Shown in pieces: positions 38,041-49,230 of a stretch of DNA of 64,000 nucleotides. Within the stretch, counting starts at the first letter, position 1. Every line of letters begins with the position of its first letter. The DNA is taken from the NCBI GenBank assembly GCA_018661465.1, contig JABJIC010000022.1, positions 26,137 through 90,136 on the forward strand, in the 5' to 3' direction. The notes below the pieces were generated by a model, which had not been told where the DNA came from, ran no database searches, and saw only the letters and a list, made by a program, of their open reading frames with translations. Source of the DNA: Gammaproteobacteria bacterium (lineage in GTDB: Bacteria > Pseudomonadota > Gammaproteobacteria > Pseudomonadales > Pseudohongiellaceae). The position numbers were made by a program, and so were the translations under genes.

Positions 38041-39756
38041 ATGGATATTACCCGCTTCGCCCTTTATACCGCTCTCGCCATTGTCACCTATTTAATGCTG
38101 CTTCAGTGGCAGGAAGATTATCCGCCCGTCGTAGATGATGGCAGCACATCTTCATTGGAAATACCTCAGCTCACGAACTCAGACACTCCGGCAGTAAGCG
38201 ATTTACCCACTGCATTGCCAACTACATTGCCCCCTACTTCAGTAGACACCAATAACACTGCCAGTGGTGATACTCCTGTGCTTACCAGCACACCTGTTGC
38301 AGTTACAAACAACACATCCAGATTAATTTCTATTACGACAGATACTTTTGATTTGCGGGTTGATCTTAATGGTGGAGACATAGTTTATTTGGCACTACCT
38401 CTGTATCTAAAACAAATTGATGTCCCCGATGACCCATTCGTAATGTTGGATAATGTTCCAGGGCGAAACTATGTGGCCCAAAGCGGTTTGATTGGTCCGA
38501 ATGGTGTTGATGCCAATGGCAGGGCAGCATATCAATCATCATCTGTTAGTTATGAAATGAACGAATCCGATAACTCTTTAGATGTGGACCTGGTGACTAC
38601 GAGTAATGGTGTCCAGGTAATCAAGCGCTTTCACTTCGAAAGAGACAGCTATCTAATCGGTCTAGATTATATTGTAGAAAACAATTCAGGCAGCGAATGG
38701 CAGGCCAACGCCTACGGTCAGATTAAGCGTGACTCCTTCGAGGATCCCAGCAGTGCAGGTGGAATGAGCAGAACCTATCTTGGTTTTGTGACCACGGCCG
38801 AAGACGACCCCTATATAGAAGTAGAGTTTGATGACATCGACGATGATGGCTCTTCCACCGTGGAAACACCTGGCGGGTGGGTAGGGTTCAGCCAACACTA
38901 TTTTGTTTCCGCATGGATTCCAAATGTAGAGTCACAAAATCGATTTACCACCAGGAAGAATGGAAGCAATCAGTATATTGGTGAATTTACCAGCAGCGCC
39001 TTTAACGTTGCTTCGGGAGAAACTGGAAGCCACGGTGTACAATATTATGCCGGTCCCAAAGAACAATACGTGCTGGAAGAAATTTCACCAAACCTCGAGC
39101 TGAGCATTGATTACAGTTTTCTCTGGTTTATTGCTGCCCCAATTTATTGGTTGCTCAGCAACATCAATAGCTTTGTTGGTAATTTCGGCATCTCGATTAT
39201 TCTTCTCACTGTCTGTGTGAAAGCCGCTTTCTATAAATTGTCTGAAACACAATATCGCTCCATGGCGGGAATGCGTCGTCTTCAGCCGAAGATGGCTCAG
39301 CTAAAAGAAAGCTACGGCGATGACAAGATGAAGATGCAGAAGGCGACCATGGATCTTTATAAGAAAGAGAAGATCAATCCCTTCGGCGGTTGTCTGCCAA
39401 TGTTAGTACAGATGCCAGTGTTCATCGCTTTGTACTGGGTATTGCTGGAGAGTGTTGAGCTTAGACACGCACCATTTTTTCTCTGGCTGACCGATCTGTC
39501 CGTGCGTGACCCATTCTTCATTCTGCCTCTACTAATGGGCGCCACCATGTATCTGCAAACCAGCCTGAGCCCAGCTCCAGCTGACCCTATGCAGGCCAAG
39601 ATGATGAAACTCATGCCGATTATGATGACAGTCTTATTCCTCTGGTTCCCGGCAGGGCTTGTACTTTACTGGCTGACAAACGGCGCCCTGGGTATTCTGC
39701 AACAGTGGTTTATCACTCGAAGAATCGAAGCCGCCTATGAGGCCAAGAAGGCCTAG
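38041..39756 (+). CDS. yidC: Membrane protein insertase YidC
   Basis: Inserts and folds inner-membrane proteins with or without Sec. 571 residues from ATG 38041; a TTG three codons earlier is less likely. N-terminal helix (about 5-25), a Thr/Ser/Pro-rich stretch, the large periplasmic domain, then five C-terminal helices. Conserved blocks: IYWLLSNINSFVGNFGISIILLT, LSETQYRSMAGMRRLQPKM, INPFGGCLPMLVQMPVFIALYWVL and FPAGLVLYWLTNGALGILQQW. Immediately follows yidD. Confidence 0.97.
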   Translation: MDITRFALYTALAIVTYLMLLQWQEDYPPVVDDGSTSSLEIPQLTNSDTPAVSDLPTALPTTLPPTSVDTNNTASGDTPVLTSTPVAVTNNTSRLISITTDTFDLRVDLNGGDIVYLALPLYLKQIDVPDDPFVMLDNVPGRNYVAQSGLIGPNGVDANGRAAYQSSSVSYEMNESDNSLDVDLVTTSNGVQVIKRFHFERDSYLIGLDYIVENNSGSEWQANAYGQIKRDSFEDPSSAGGMSRTYLGFVTTAEDDPYIEVEFDDIDDDGSSTVETPGGWVGFSQHYFVSAWIPNVESQNRFTTRKNGSNQYIGEFTSSAFNVASGETGSHGVQYYAGPKEQYVLEEISPNLELSIDYSFLWFIAAPIYWLLSNINSFVGNFGISIILLTVCVKAAFYKLSETQYRSMAGMRRLQPKMAQLKESYGDDKMKMQKATMDLYKKEKINPFGGCLPMLVQMPVFIALYWVLLESVELRHAPFFLWLTDLSVRDPFFILPLLMGATMYLQTSLSPAPADPMQAKMMKLMPIMMTVLFLWFPAGLVLYWLTNGALGILQQWFITRRIEAAYEAKKA

Positions 39757-39855
39757 ATAGAAAGCGGCTTAATCCGCCCCGATCTTTCCAGGCTCGGGTC
39801 CAACTTCTTTAGCTATCAGGGTAAACGCTTCCTTGTTACTTCACGTTGATTTCCG

Positions 39856-41268
39856 ATGCCTCAATTTGATACCGACACAATATGCGCCATCGCCACTTCA
39901 CCAGGAAGGAGTGGTGTTGGCATTGTGCGAGTGTCGGGCCCTGCAGCCAGTGATATTGCAAAACACATTCTCGGCTTAACACCCAAACCCCGCTACGCCC
40001 ATTACTGTGATTTTCTTGACCAGAACCAGCAGACAATCGATCAGGGCATTGCTCTCTTTTTCGATAATCCACATTCTTTTACTGGTGAAGATGTACTCGA
40101 GTTACAAGGACACGGTGGTATTCATGTTCTGCAATCTATCCTCAGCCGGGTATTAAATCTCGGCGCTAGACTGGCAAGACCAGGAGAGTTTTCAGAACGA
40201 TCATTTATAAATAATAAAATTGATTTGCTACAAGCCGAGGCGATTGCCGATCTAATTGATGCAAGCTCTCAGCAGGCTGCACGATCAGCCATAAGAACCC
40301 TGCAAGGAGAGTTTTCCAAAAAAATTCATAAACTCGTCGAAAATCTTGTCAAATGCAGAGTAAATGTGGAAGCTGCAATCGACTTCTCTGATGAAGACAT
40401 TGATGTGTTATCTGACACCAGAGTAAAAGAATCAATTCAGGAAATTGAATCTGAATTAGACTCAACACTGGGCCAAGCAGAGCAGGGCGCCTTACTAAAA
40501 GAAGGCATAAAGGTTGTTATTGCGGGTAAGCCAAATGCTGGAAAATCCAGTCTTCTAAATGCCTTGTCAGGAATAGAAAGTGCTATAGTTACCGATGTCC
40601 CAGGCACCACCAGAGACGTCCTTAGCGAAGAAATAGCCATAGATGGATTGCCTGTTCATATTGTTGACACCGCCGGTTTAAGGCACAGTGAAGACAGGGT
40701 AGAACAAGAAGGAATTCGTCGAGCCCAACAAGCAATCGAAGAGGCAGATCAGATTTTGCTCTTGCTCGATAGTAGCAAGCTTGATTCAATCTCTGAAGAA
40801 GCTGTGGAAAACCTGTTAGAAAACTTTTCATTACTGAATGATAAGTCTATTAAAGAACTATTTTTATTGGAGAACACCGCAATTGTTCTTAACAAGGTTG
40901 ATCTGATTGATTCCAGCAGTTCATCTCTCAATAAACTAACAATCGACAATATAGAAATTCCTGTGATCGGCCTTTCTGCCAAGAATCGAACGGGGCTAGA
41001 TGGTTTGAGAGAACATCTCAAGATGTGCTGTGGCTACCATGCCAGCCAGGAGAGCTCCTTTGTTGCCAGAGAAAGACACTTGCTGTCATTGCGGGAAGCA
41101 AAAACATTAATCGATTCGGCGCTTCAACATCTTGATTCAGGATCTGCTCTTGAATTGATTGCCGAGGATTTACGTTTAGCCCAGTCAGAACTGGGAAAGA
41201 TAACCGGTGAATTCACTAGTGATGACCTTCTTGGTGAAATATTTTCCAATTTTTGTGTTGGAAAGTAG
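39856..41268 (+). CDS. mnmE: tRNA modification GTPase MnmE
   Basis: With MnmG, it makes the carboxymethylaminomethyl group on U34 of certain tRNAs. 470 residues. N-terminal folate-binding domain (DTICAIATSPGRSGVGIVRVSG), helical domain, and inserted G domain: GKPNAGKSSLLNAL, DVPGTTRDVLSEE, DTAGLRHSEDRVEQEG, NKVDLID. C-terminal FCVGK (C-x-G-K) with the catalytic Cys is intact. mnmG lies downstream after a 535-base gap. Confidence 0.98.
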   Translation: MPQFDTDTICAIATSPGRSGVGIVRVSGPAASDIAKHILGLTPKPRYAHYCDFLDQNQQTIDQGIALFFDNPHSFTGEDVLELQGHGGIHVLQSILSRVLNLGARLARPGEFSERSFINNKIDLLQAEAIADLIDASSQQAARSAIRTLQGEFSKKIHKLVENLVKCRVNVEAAIDFSDEDIDVLSDTRVKESIQEIESELDSTLGQAEQGALLKEGIKVVIAGKPNAGKSSLLNALSGIESAIVTDVPGTTRDVLSEEIAIDGLPVHIVDTAGLRHSEDRVEQEGIRRAQQAIEEADQILLLLDSSKLDSISEEAVENLLENFSLLNDKSIKELFLLENTAIVLNKVDLIDSSSSSLNKLTIDNIEIPVIGLSAKNRTGLDGLREHLKMCCGYHASQESSFVARERHLLSLREAKTLIDSALQHLDSGSALELIAEDLRLAQSELGKITGEFTSDDLLGEIFSNFCVGK

Positions 41269-41803
41269 TTTCCTTAGCAAAATAAGCAGAATTCAATCTG
41301 AAAGATCCAAATAATTGTCTTAATGCGTGTGCAGATGCTCGTCTCTCAGCTCTTCAAATATATACCTCAAATAGTGTTTTTAAGGCTGTGAATAACTAAC
41401 AGGGAAAAATGAGTAACAGGTGAGTAAGGCAAAACAGTTTTTGAACATAAAAAAATGGCTGTAAACAGTACACACCAAGCCAATAGCTTGTAGACCCCAT
41501 ATCAAGGGCTTATCTACCTCCTTATCATTGCCCCAAGCTATTGATTATTAATAAGAAAAATGGCATATCAACAGAAAACCGCTTTACCATTAATAACAAC
41601 ATTAATACTCTATCTATACTTACTCTATATAATTAGGTTTTAAGTATTTAAATATAAGGCAGGGGATAAAAGGGTTTGCAGGTATACTTGCCGGCCCCAA
41701 AAACAGGCTCAACACAAAGCAGGAGTCTGAGAGCTGTTGGTTCGAATTGGCCAGTGCCTGATGAGGCCATGGAAAGGTAATCGGGGAAATAAGGAATCAA
41801 AGA
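41269..41803. other. 535-base AT-rich gap between mnmE and mnmG
   Basis: No gene seen. It contains one perfect minus-strand DnaA-type box (TGTGAATAA, 41387-41395), a 10-base perfect inverted repeat (CAATAGCTTG 41481-41490 with 41534-41543) and a very AT-rich block (about 41545-41660). The last part is a leader for mnmG with AAGGA as ribosome site. In E. coli the origin lies next to mnmG, so this could be a secondary or ancestral origin element, but the box count is low. Confidence 0.5.
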
Positions 41804-43714
41804 GTGGAATTCAGTAAATCATTTGATGTCATTGTTATTGGTGGAGGACATGCCGGCACAGAAGCCGCGCTTGCTGCTGCCCGCCAAGGCGTTGAGACAT
41901 TACTGGTTACCCATAGCATCGAGACTCTGGGCCAGATGTCATGCAATCCCGCCATCGGCGGAATTGGCAAGAGTCATCTGGTTAAGGAAATCGACGCCCT
42001 TGGTGGCGCAATGGCAAAAGCCACTGACCTGGCAGGAATTCAATTTAGAGTATTGAATGCCAGCAAAGGACCAGCCGTTCGAGCTACTCGTGCTCAGGCT
42101 GACCGGGTTCTTTACAAGGCAGCGATCAGGGAAATGCTGGAGAGCCAGGAGAATCTATCTCTGTTTCAGCAGTCGGTAGATGATCTGCTGATAGAGTCTG
42201 GGGAAATCAAAGGGGTTGTTACTCAAGCTGGATTGCAGATAAGAGCGGCGAAAGTTGTACTCACTACAGGAACATTCCTTGGCGGCAAAATTCATATCGG
42301 CCTTGAAAATAGCGCCGGTGGCAGAGCGGGGGACCCACCGTCAATTGCTCTAGCACAGAGGCTCCGTGAACTGCCTTTTCGAGTGGATCGATTAAAGACC
42401 GGCACCCCACCACGTATCGATGCAAGAAGCGTGGATTTTTCGGTGATGCAGGTTCAGGAAGGGGACTCGCCATTACCAGTAATGTCATTCCTTGGAAAAC
42501 GATCTGATCACCCGCAACAAATTAATTGTTACATCACCTCCACCAATGAAAGCTGCCACGAAATTATAAAGGCAGGGCTGGATCGCTCTCCGATGTATAC
42601 CGGTGTCATCGAAGGAACTGGACCGCGATATTGCCCCTCCATCGAAGACAAGGTCATGCGCTTTGCTGACAAGACATCCCATCAGATATTCGTAGAACCG
42701 GAAGGACTTAATACCAACGAGTTATATCCCAATGGTATCTCTACCAGCCTGCCATTTGATGTTCAGCAAAACATGGTACGGGAGATAAAGGGATTTGAGA
42801 ACGCGCACATCACGCGACCCGGCTATGCTATCGAATATGATTTCTTTGATCCGAGAGATCTTAACTATTCCCTGGAAACAAAATTTGTAAAAGGCTTGTA
42901 TTTCGCCGGACAGATCAACGGCACTACAGGCTACGAGGAGGCCGCTGCTCAAGGATTACTAGCAGGCCTCAATGCGGGCTTGGCGGCGAGAGAAAAACCA
43001 GCATGGTGCCCGAGAAGAGACCAGGCATACATCGGTGTGCTGGTTGATGACTTAATAACATTGGGAACCAATGAGCCTTACCGAATGTTTACCAGCAGAG
43101 CCGAATACCGACTCACTTTGCGGGAAGACAATGCCGACGTTCGACTCACGGAAATTGGCAGAGGGTTAGGTCTTGTGGATGAGGAGCGCTGGCAGTTCTT
43201 TTGCGAGAAACAAGACAAGACAAAGAGCGAGTTAAAGCGTCTGCAATCAACATGGGTTCAACCAAATACAGAGAAGGGTGATCGTATAAACGCCTTGCTG
43301 GAAAAGCCTATGATTCGGGAATATAGCCTGGCTGATTTATTAGCACGACCAAGGGTGAATTATCATGCGCTGGTTGAGGCTGAAAGCGGTGAGGCGCAAG
43401 CGCTGGACCAGCTTTCACCGCTGCAGGAACAGGCCTGTCTGCAAGTAGAGATTCAGCTCAAGTACCAGGGATATATAGACCGTCAACATGACGAGATTGA
43501 ACGCCTAAAGAAACAGGAAAATGCCAGCCTGCCAGAGGGTTTTGACTACCAACAGATGCAGGGCCTTTCCAACGAACTCAAGCAGAAATTGATTGCTGCA
43601 AGACCTGAGAATATCGGCAGGGCAGCACGTATTCCTGGTATGACGCCGGCGGCAGTTTCGCTGCTGCTTATCTACTTGAAAAAGCACCAAGCCGTTAAAC
43701 AAAAAGTTGGCTAA
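41804..43714 (+). CDS. mnmG: tRNA uridine 5-carboxymethylaminomethyl modification enzyme MnmG
   Basis: FAD-dependent partner of MnmE. 636 residues from a GTG start with AAGGA upstream. FAD-binding [17 protein letters not shown] at the N-terminus, [85 protein letters not shown] and the C-terminal helical domain with [20 protein letters not shown]. Same operon direction as rsmG and parAB. Confidence 0.98.
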   Translation: MEFSKSFDVIVIGGGHAGTEAALAAARQGVETLLVTHSIETLGQMSCNPAIGGIGKSHLVKEIDALGGAMAKATDLAGIQFRVLNASKGPAVRATRAQADRVLYKAAIREMLESQENLSLFQQSVDDLLIESGEIKGVVTQAGLQIRAAKVVLTTGTFLGGKIHIGLENSAGGRAGDPPSIALAQRLRELPFRVDRLKTGTPPRIDARSVDFSVMQVQEGDSPLPVMSFLGKRSDHPQQINCYITSTNESCHEIIKAGLDRSPMYTGVIEGTGPRYCPSIEDKVMRFADKTSHQIFVEPEGLNTNELYPNGISTSLPFDVQQNMVREIKGFENAHITRPGYAIEYDFFDPRDLNYSLETKFVKGLYFAGQINGTTGYEEAAAQGLLAGLNAGLAAREKPAWCPRRDQAYIGVLVDDLITLGTNEPYRMFTSRAEYRLTLREDNADVRLTEIGRGLGLVDEERWQFFCEKQDKTKSELKRLQSTWVQPNTEKGDRINALLEKPMIREYSLADLLARPRVNYHALVEAESGEAQALDQLSPLQEQACLQVEIQLKYQGYIDRQHDEIERLKKQENASLPEGFDYQQMQGLSNELKQKLIAARPENIGRAARIPGMTPAAVSLLLIYLKKHQAVKQKVG

Positions 43715-43823
43715 TTCTTTTCTGCAGGGCTCCTTAGATGGGTAAGTGTTGGTGATGGGGATGTCAAAACGGGCAGGTTTTGACAGATACTTTTTGATGA
43801 ACGGTTTTTGATGGAAAGACCTG

Positions 43824-44459
43824 ATGGATAAGAAAATAATAAACCAACTAGTAAGCGGAATTACCGAGCTGGGTTTGGAAGTTGAAGATTCCCAGATTGA
43901 AAAGCTACTGGCCTTTCTCGTACTGCTCAAAAAATGGAATTCAAAGTTTAACCTCTCCGGCGTAGCTGACATTGAGTCTATGGTGTCGCTCCACTTGCTC
44001 GATAGTCTGGCAATTAGTTCTCATCTCAGAGGAGAAATATTTGTGGATTTTGGATCCGGCGGCGGCCTGCCAGGAATTCCTCTTGCGATCATTAACCCAG
44101 ACAAAAAATTTGTCCTTATCGACAGCAATGGCAAGAAGACTCGCTTCCTTTTTCAAGTCAAGACCGAACTGGCATTAAGCAATGTGAGTGTCGAAAATTG
44201 TCGAATAGAGCACTATCAAAATAAGCAGCAAATTGATATGGTGATGTGTCGCGCCTTCTCAACCTTGGAGGACGCTGTAGACAAGTTACAGCCCTTACTT
44301 TCCAATGATTGCAGCTTGCTGGCAATGAAGGGAATTTACCCCGAGGAAGAGATTTCCAAGCTTCCCGAGGGCTTCGAAGTAAGCCAGGCGACAAGACTTG
44401 AAATTCCCGGCATAACATCACAAAGACATTTGCTGGAAGTGAAGCGCAGTAGCATTTAG
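43824..44459 (+). CDS. rsmG: 16S rRNA m7G527 methyltransferase
   Basis: Methylates G527 of 16S rRNA; loss gives low-level streptomycin resistance in other bacteria. 211 residues. SAM-binding FVDFGSGGGLPGIPLAI, then FVLIDSNGKKTRFL, CRAFSTLEDAV, and the N-terminal KKWNSKFNLSG. ATG start, 109 bases after mnmG. Upstream of parA in the conserved order. Confidence 0.97.
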   Translation: MDKKIINQLVSGITELGLEVEDSQIEKLLAFLVLLKKWNSKFNLSGVADIESMVSLHLLDSLAISSHLRGEIFVDFGSGGGLPGIPLAIINPDKKFVLIDSNGKKTRFLFQVKTELALSNVSVENCRIEHYQNKQQIDMVMCRAFSTLEDAVDKLQPLLSNDCSLLAMKGIYPEEEISKLPEGFEVSQATRLEIPGITSQRHLLEVKRSSI

Positions 44460-44519
44460 GCAGAACGATTTAGCTTAGAATTAAAGTGCTCAAAAATATT
44501 TTGGATTTGGAGTAGTTCA

Positions 44520-45311
44520 GTGGGAAAAGTATTAGCAATCGCCAATCAGAAAGGCGGCGTTGGAAAAACCACCACATCGGTTAACCTCGCTGCGTCTCTG
44601 ACAGCCACCCTGAAAAATGTTTTGTTGATCGATCTCGATCCTCAGGGCAATGCAACCATGGGTAGCGGTATTGATAAATCCGGACTGGATATTTCCATCT
44701 ATGATGTATTAACCAAGCAGGCGGAATTCGATGACGCCGTGTTGCACCCGGAAGAGTCCGGTTTTGATTTACTGCCCGCTAATGGAGATTTAGTAGCGGC
44801 AGAGATTGAGCTCTTCAGTATTGAAGACCGCGAACTTAGACTCCGACAAATTATTGATGCGGTCCGGCACCGATATGACTATATCGTTATAGACTGCCCA
44901 CCCTCTTTGAACATGTTAACGGTAAATGCCATGGTTGCAGCCGACGGCGTGGTGATACCGATGCAGTGCGAGTACTACGCGCTGGAAGGCTTATCCGCGC
45001 TGATGGATACCATTAGCACTATCCGCGATAGGCTAAACCCCGGTCTCAAGATTGAGGGTATATTGCGAACCATGTATGACCCACGAAATAAACTAACCAC
45101 CGAAGTAAACGGCCAGCTATTCAATTATTTCGGCGATGCGGTATATCGAACAGTAGTACCGAGAAATATTAGGCTAGCGGAAGCGCCAAGCTACGGAAAA
45201 CCAGTTCTCAAATATGACCGAACCTCCAGAGGGGCAATTGCCTATTTAGCTCTGGCAGGTGAATTGCTACGTCGAAACGATGAAGCTGCAGCAGCGCTAG
45301 CCGCTGGATAA
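44520..45311 (+). CDS. parA: Chromosome partitioning ATPase ParA (Soj)
   Basis: Walker-type ATPase that moves ParB-parS complexes and so the origin region. 263 residues from a GTG start. Deviant Walker A KGGVGKTTTSVNLAASL, DLDPQGNATMGSG, VIDCPPSLNMLTVNAM (Walker B region) and the C-terminal EAPSYGKPVLKYD. No N-terminal helix-turn-helix extension, consistent with a chromosomal ParA. parB follows 65 bases downstream. Confidence 0.97.
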   Translation: MGKVLAIANQKGGVGKTTTSVNLAASLTATLKNVLLIDLDPQGNATMGSGIDKSGLDISIYDVLTKQAEFDDAVLHPEESGFDLLPANGDLVAAEIELFSIEDRELRLRQIIDAVRHRYDYIVIDCPPSLNMLTVNAMVAADGVVIPMQCEYYALEGLSALMDTISTIRDRLNPGLKIEGILRTMYDPRNKLTTEVNGQLFNYFGDAVYRTVVPRNIRLAEAPSYGKPVLKYDRTSRGAIAYLALAGELLRRNDEAAAALAAG

Positions 45312-45376
45312 TATGTAAAATGGCGAACCGCAGGGAATTCTAGGTTTTCTGCCAATTCTCCTATCCCAGGTGTGAC

Positions 45377-46321
45377 ATGAACGATAAGAAAAAACTAGGC
45401 AGAGGCTTGGATGCGCTGCTGTCTACCGGCAGATCGGAAACAATGGCTAGCCTGCTGGGCAGGAAAAGCGAGCCATCGAGCACTCCAGAACAAGACGCCA
45501 CGCCGACCCCCACACCAAGCCAGAACACCGCTGAAGACAAAGACGGTGACCTGAAACACGTCCCAATCGACCTAATTCAACGCGGAAAATACCAGCCTCG
45601 AACAGATATGCACGAGGAAGCTCTGGAAGAGCTCGCTAATTCCATCAAGAAACAGGGTGTGATGCAGCCGATTGTTATTCGCCCCATTTCTTCGGACAAA
45701 TACGAGATTATTGCTGGCGAGCGTCGCTGGCGGGCCACGCAAATAGCAGGGCTGGACACAATTCCGGCAATCATCAAGCCGGTGGGCGACGAAGCGGCAA
45801 TAGCTATGTCGCTGATCGAAAATATCCAGCGCGAAAACCTCAATCCAATTGAAGAAGCCATGGCTCTGAAGCGGCTTCAGGATGAATTCGAATTAACCCA
45901 GCAGGAAGTTGCCGACGCGGTGGGCAAATCCCGTGCAACAGTGACTAATCTGATCAGGCTGATCGGGCTGAATATTGATGTTCGCCGCATGCTGGAGCAT
46001 GGAGACCTGGAAATGGGTCATGCCCGAGCCCTATTAGCATTGCCTGATACCCAGCAATCCGAGGCCGCACGTTCCGTTGTAGGCAAGGGGCTGTCGGTTC
46101 GTCAAACAGAGTCACTGGTGCGCAGACTCACTGCCGAAGCCAGTTCCAGCCCTAGCTCGAACAAGGCTATAGATCCGGATATCAAGAACCTGGAAGATAA
46201 TCTGGCTGATAAACTGGGCGCAAAAGTACTTATTCAGCACACCGCCAAGGGTAAGGGAAAGCTTATTCTAAAATACAATTCACTGGATGAATTGGACGGT
46301 ATCCTCTCCCACATAAATTGA
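45377..46321 (+). CDS. parB: Chromosome partitioning CTPase/DNA-binding protein ParB (Spo0J)
   Basis: Binds parS and spreads as a CTP-dependent clamp. 314 residues. N-terminal KKLGRGLDALL (ParA-interacting), box I/CTP motif with GERRWRATQIAGL, ENIQRENLNPIEEAMAL, helix-turn-helix in LTQQEVADAVGKSRATVTNLIRL, and a C-terminal dimerisation domain. The two parS-like sites in recF are its likely targets. Confidence 0.97.
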   Translation: MNDKKKLGRGLDALLSTGRSETMASLLGRKSEPSSTPEQDATPTPTPSQNTAEDKDGDLKHVPIDLIQRGKYQPRTDMHEEALEELANSIKKQGVMQPIVIRPISSDKYEIIAGERRWRATQIAGLDTIPAIIKPVGDEAAIAMSLIENIQRENLNPIEEAMALKRLQDEFELTQQEVADAVGKSRATVTNLIRLIGLNIDVRRMLEHGDLEMGHARALLALPDTQQSEAARSVVGKGLSVRQTESLVRRLTAEASSSPSSNKAIDPDIKNLEDNLADKLGAKVLIQHTAKGKGKLILKYNSLDELDGILSHIN

Positions 46322-46334
46322 AAATCTGACGTAG

Positions 46335-46363
46335 TTGATTAGGTCTCACAAAGTCCCTATAAT
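46335..46363 (+). promoter_or_regulatory. Sigma-70 promoter of the ATP synthase operon
   Basis: TTGATT (46335-46340), 17-base spacer, perfect TATAAT (46358-46363). It lies 14 bases after the parB stop and 99 bases upstream of atpI. Confidence 0.85.
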
Positions 46364-46461
46364 GCGCGTGCTTTGGTGATCACCGTCCATAACAGGGCGT
46401 ACGTTTTAGAGGTGTTTTTGGGGACCCAGGCTAGTCAATCAGCCAAGCTAGTGAGTCGTTC

Positions 46462-46854
46462 GTGTCGAATCTAAAAGCCCCTCCAGTTCATAAAGTTATC
46501 GTTGCGCAACTAGCGGCAGCGGGCCTTATGACACTAATTTCTCTGTTTATTTCAGGCACCATCATGGCCTACTCAGTGCTGCTGGGTGGATTGATTAGCG
46601 CTTTACCGAATAGTTATTTTGCCTTGCATGCCTTCAAGTTTCAGGGAGCACGCAACGCCGAAAAAGTGGTAAAGAGTTTTATCAAAGGGGAGTTAGGCAA
46701 AATCATCATAACGGTGGTGTTATTTGCCATAAGTTTTGCCCTGATAAGCAACTTGAACGAACTAGCCTTGATTGTTGGGTTTGTGCTTACCCATTTTGTA
46801 GGCGTGATGATGTCCGGGGTGATTAGCCATGGACCCGTTGAGAATAAGACTTAG
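46462..46854 (+). CDS. atpI: F0F1 ATP synthase assembly protein AtpI
   Basis: Small membrane protein that helps assemble the c-ring. 130 residues from a GTG start with four hydrophobic segments, no long soluble domains. The sequence is weakly conserved; call rests on membrane topology (ATP synthase I family) and on its position as first gene of the atp operon directly before atpB. Confidence 0.88.
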   Translation: MSNLKAPPVHKVIVAQLAAAGLMTLISLFISGTIMAYSVLLGGLISALPNSYFALHAFKFQGARNAEKVVKSFIKGELGKIIITVVLFAISFALISNLNELALIVGFVLTHFVGVMMSGVISHGPVENKT

Positions 46855-46917
46855 CAAAAACCAGCACAGTAGATTTACCAAACAAGATTCACCTAGTTGT
46901 TTCACCAACTTAGATAA

Positions 46918-47823
<906 letters not shown>

Positions 47824-47871
47824 TTTAAGAAACCAAACAAACAATTTGAACTGAAGAAAATCTGGAGATAA

Positions 47872-48132
<261 letters not shown>

Positions 48133-48162
48133 ATTGAACCGTAATTAACGGGAGAAATCACC

Positions 48163-48633
48163 GTGAGTTTTAATTTAACTTTTATCGGGCAATCAATCGC
48201 GTTCTTCGTGTTTTGGTGGTTCTGTGCGAAATATGTTTGGCCTCTGTTCATGAATATCATGGAAGAGCGTCGACAGAAAATCGCCGATGGCCTTGAAGCA
48301 GCTGCAAGAGCTCAGAAAGATCTGGAATTGGCACAAACCAAGTCTACAGATCAGCTGAAAGAAGCTAAGGCAGACGCGGCAGGCATCATCGATCAGGCAA
48401 ACAAGCGTGGCTCACAGATTGTGGACGAAGCAAAAGAGCAGGCCAAAGAAGAAGGCAAGCGAATCATTGCTGGTGCACAGGCTGAGATTGAACAGGAAGT
48501 GAATAGAGCGAAAGAAGCTCTACGCGCTCAGGTTTCAGCAATTGCTATCGCCGGTGCCGAAAAGATTCTGGAAGGTTCAATTGATCAGGCAGCCAACGAA
48601 GAAATGTTGAGCAAGCTTTCATCAGAACTGTAG
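48163..48633 (+). CDS. atpF: ATP synthase subunit b
   Basis: Peripheral stator stalk of F0F1. 156 residues from a GTG start: one N-terminal membrane helix (about 5-25) then a long charged coiled coil rich in Ala/Glu/Lys. Equal in length to E. coli AtpF. Confidence 0.97.
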   Translation: MSFNLTFIGQSIAFFVFWWFCAKYVWPLFMNIMEERRQKIADGLEAAARAQKDLELAQTKSTDQLKEAKADAAGIIDQANKRGSQIVDEAKEQAKEEGKRIIAGAQAEIEQEVNRAKEALRAQVSAIAIAGAEKILEGSIDQAANEEMLSKLSSEL

Positions 48634-48668
48634 ACCAAAAAACAGTCATTAAATACGAGACCTAAGCA

Positions 48669-49205
48669 GTGGCAGAATTAACTACACTCGCAAGACCCTA
48701 TGCAAAAGCAGCCTTTGAAGTTGCCTTGCAAAACAGCAGCCTGGACTCCTGGTCCGGGATGTTGAGATTGTCTGCTGCCGTTACCGCCGATGAGAGTATA
48801 CGAGGATTGTTAAATTCTCCGTCACTTTCGTCCGAGCAAATAGCTGATGCTTTTATAAGTGTTTGCGGTGATGAGCTGGATGAGAAGGGAAATAACTTCG
48901 TGCATCTGCTGGCAGAAAATAAGCGTCTGGTATTACTTCCGGAAATATCCTTATTGTTTGAAAACCTGAAAGCCAATCAGGAAAAATCAGTAGACGTTGA
49001 GATAACGACAGCTTTTGAGATCAGTTCAGATGTTTCCAGCAAGCTGGCGCAAGCGCTCAAAGATCGTCTACAGAGAGAAATTAAATTGGCAACAAGTGTC
49101 GATCAAAGCCTGATCGGCGGCGCAATTATAAGAGCGGGTGACAATGTTATCGACGGCTCGGTGCGCGGCAAGTTATCCAAATTAGCCGAATCAATGAATT
49201 CCTGA
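48669..49205 (+). CDS. atpH: ATP synthase subunit delta
   Basis: Links the stator to F1. 178 residues from a GTG start. ARPYAKAAFEVALQ at the N-terminus and the family C-terminus with IGGAIIRAGDNVIDGSVRGKL. Between atpF and atpA as usual. Confidence 0.97.
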   Translation: MAELTTLARPYAKAAFEVALQNSSLDSWSGMLRLSAAVTADESIRGLLNSPSLSSEQIADAFISVCGDELDEKGNNFVHLLAENKRLVLLPEISLLFENLKANQEKSVDVEITTAFEISSDVSSKLAQALKDRLQREIKLATSVDQSLIGGAIIRAGDNVIDGSVRGKLSKLAESMNS

Positions 49206-49230
49206 ACGGGTCAGGAACAAGGAATAAAGC

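Noticed and set aside
41735..41765. GGTTCGAAT, like a tRNA T-loop, before mnmG
   Set aside because: No acceptor, D or anticodon arms can be built around it; no tRNA gene.
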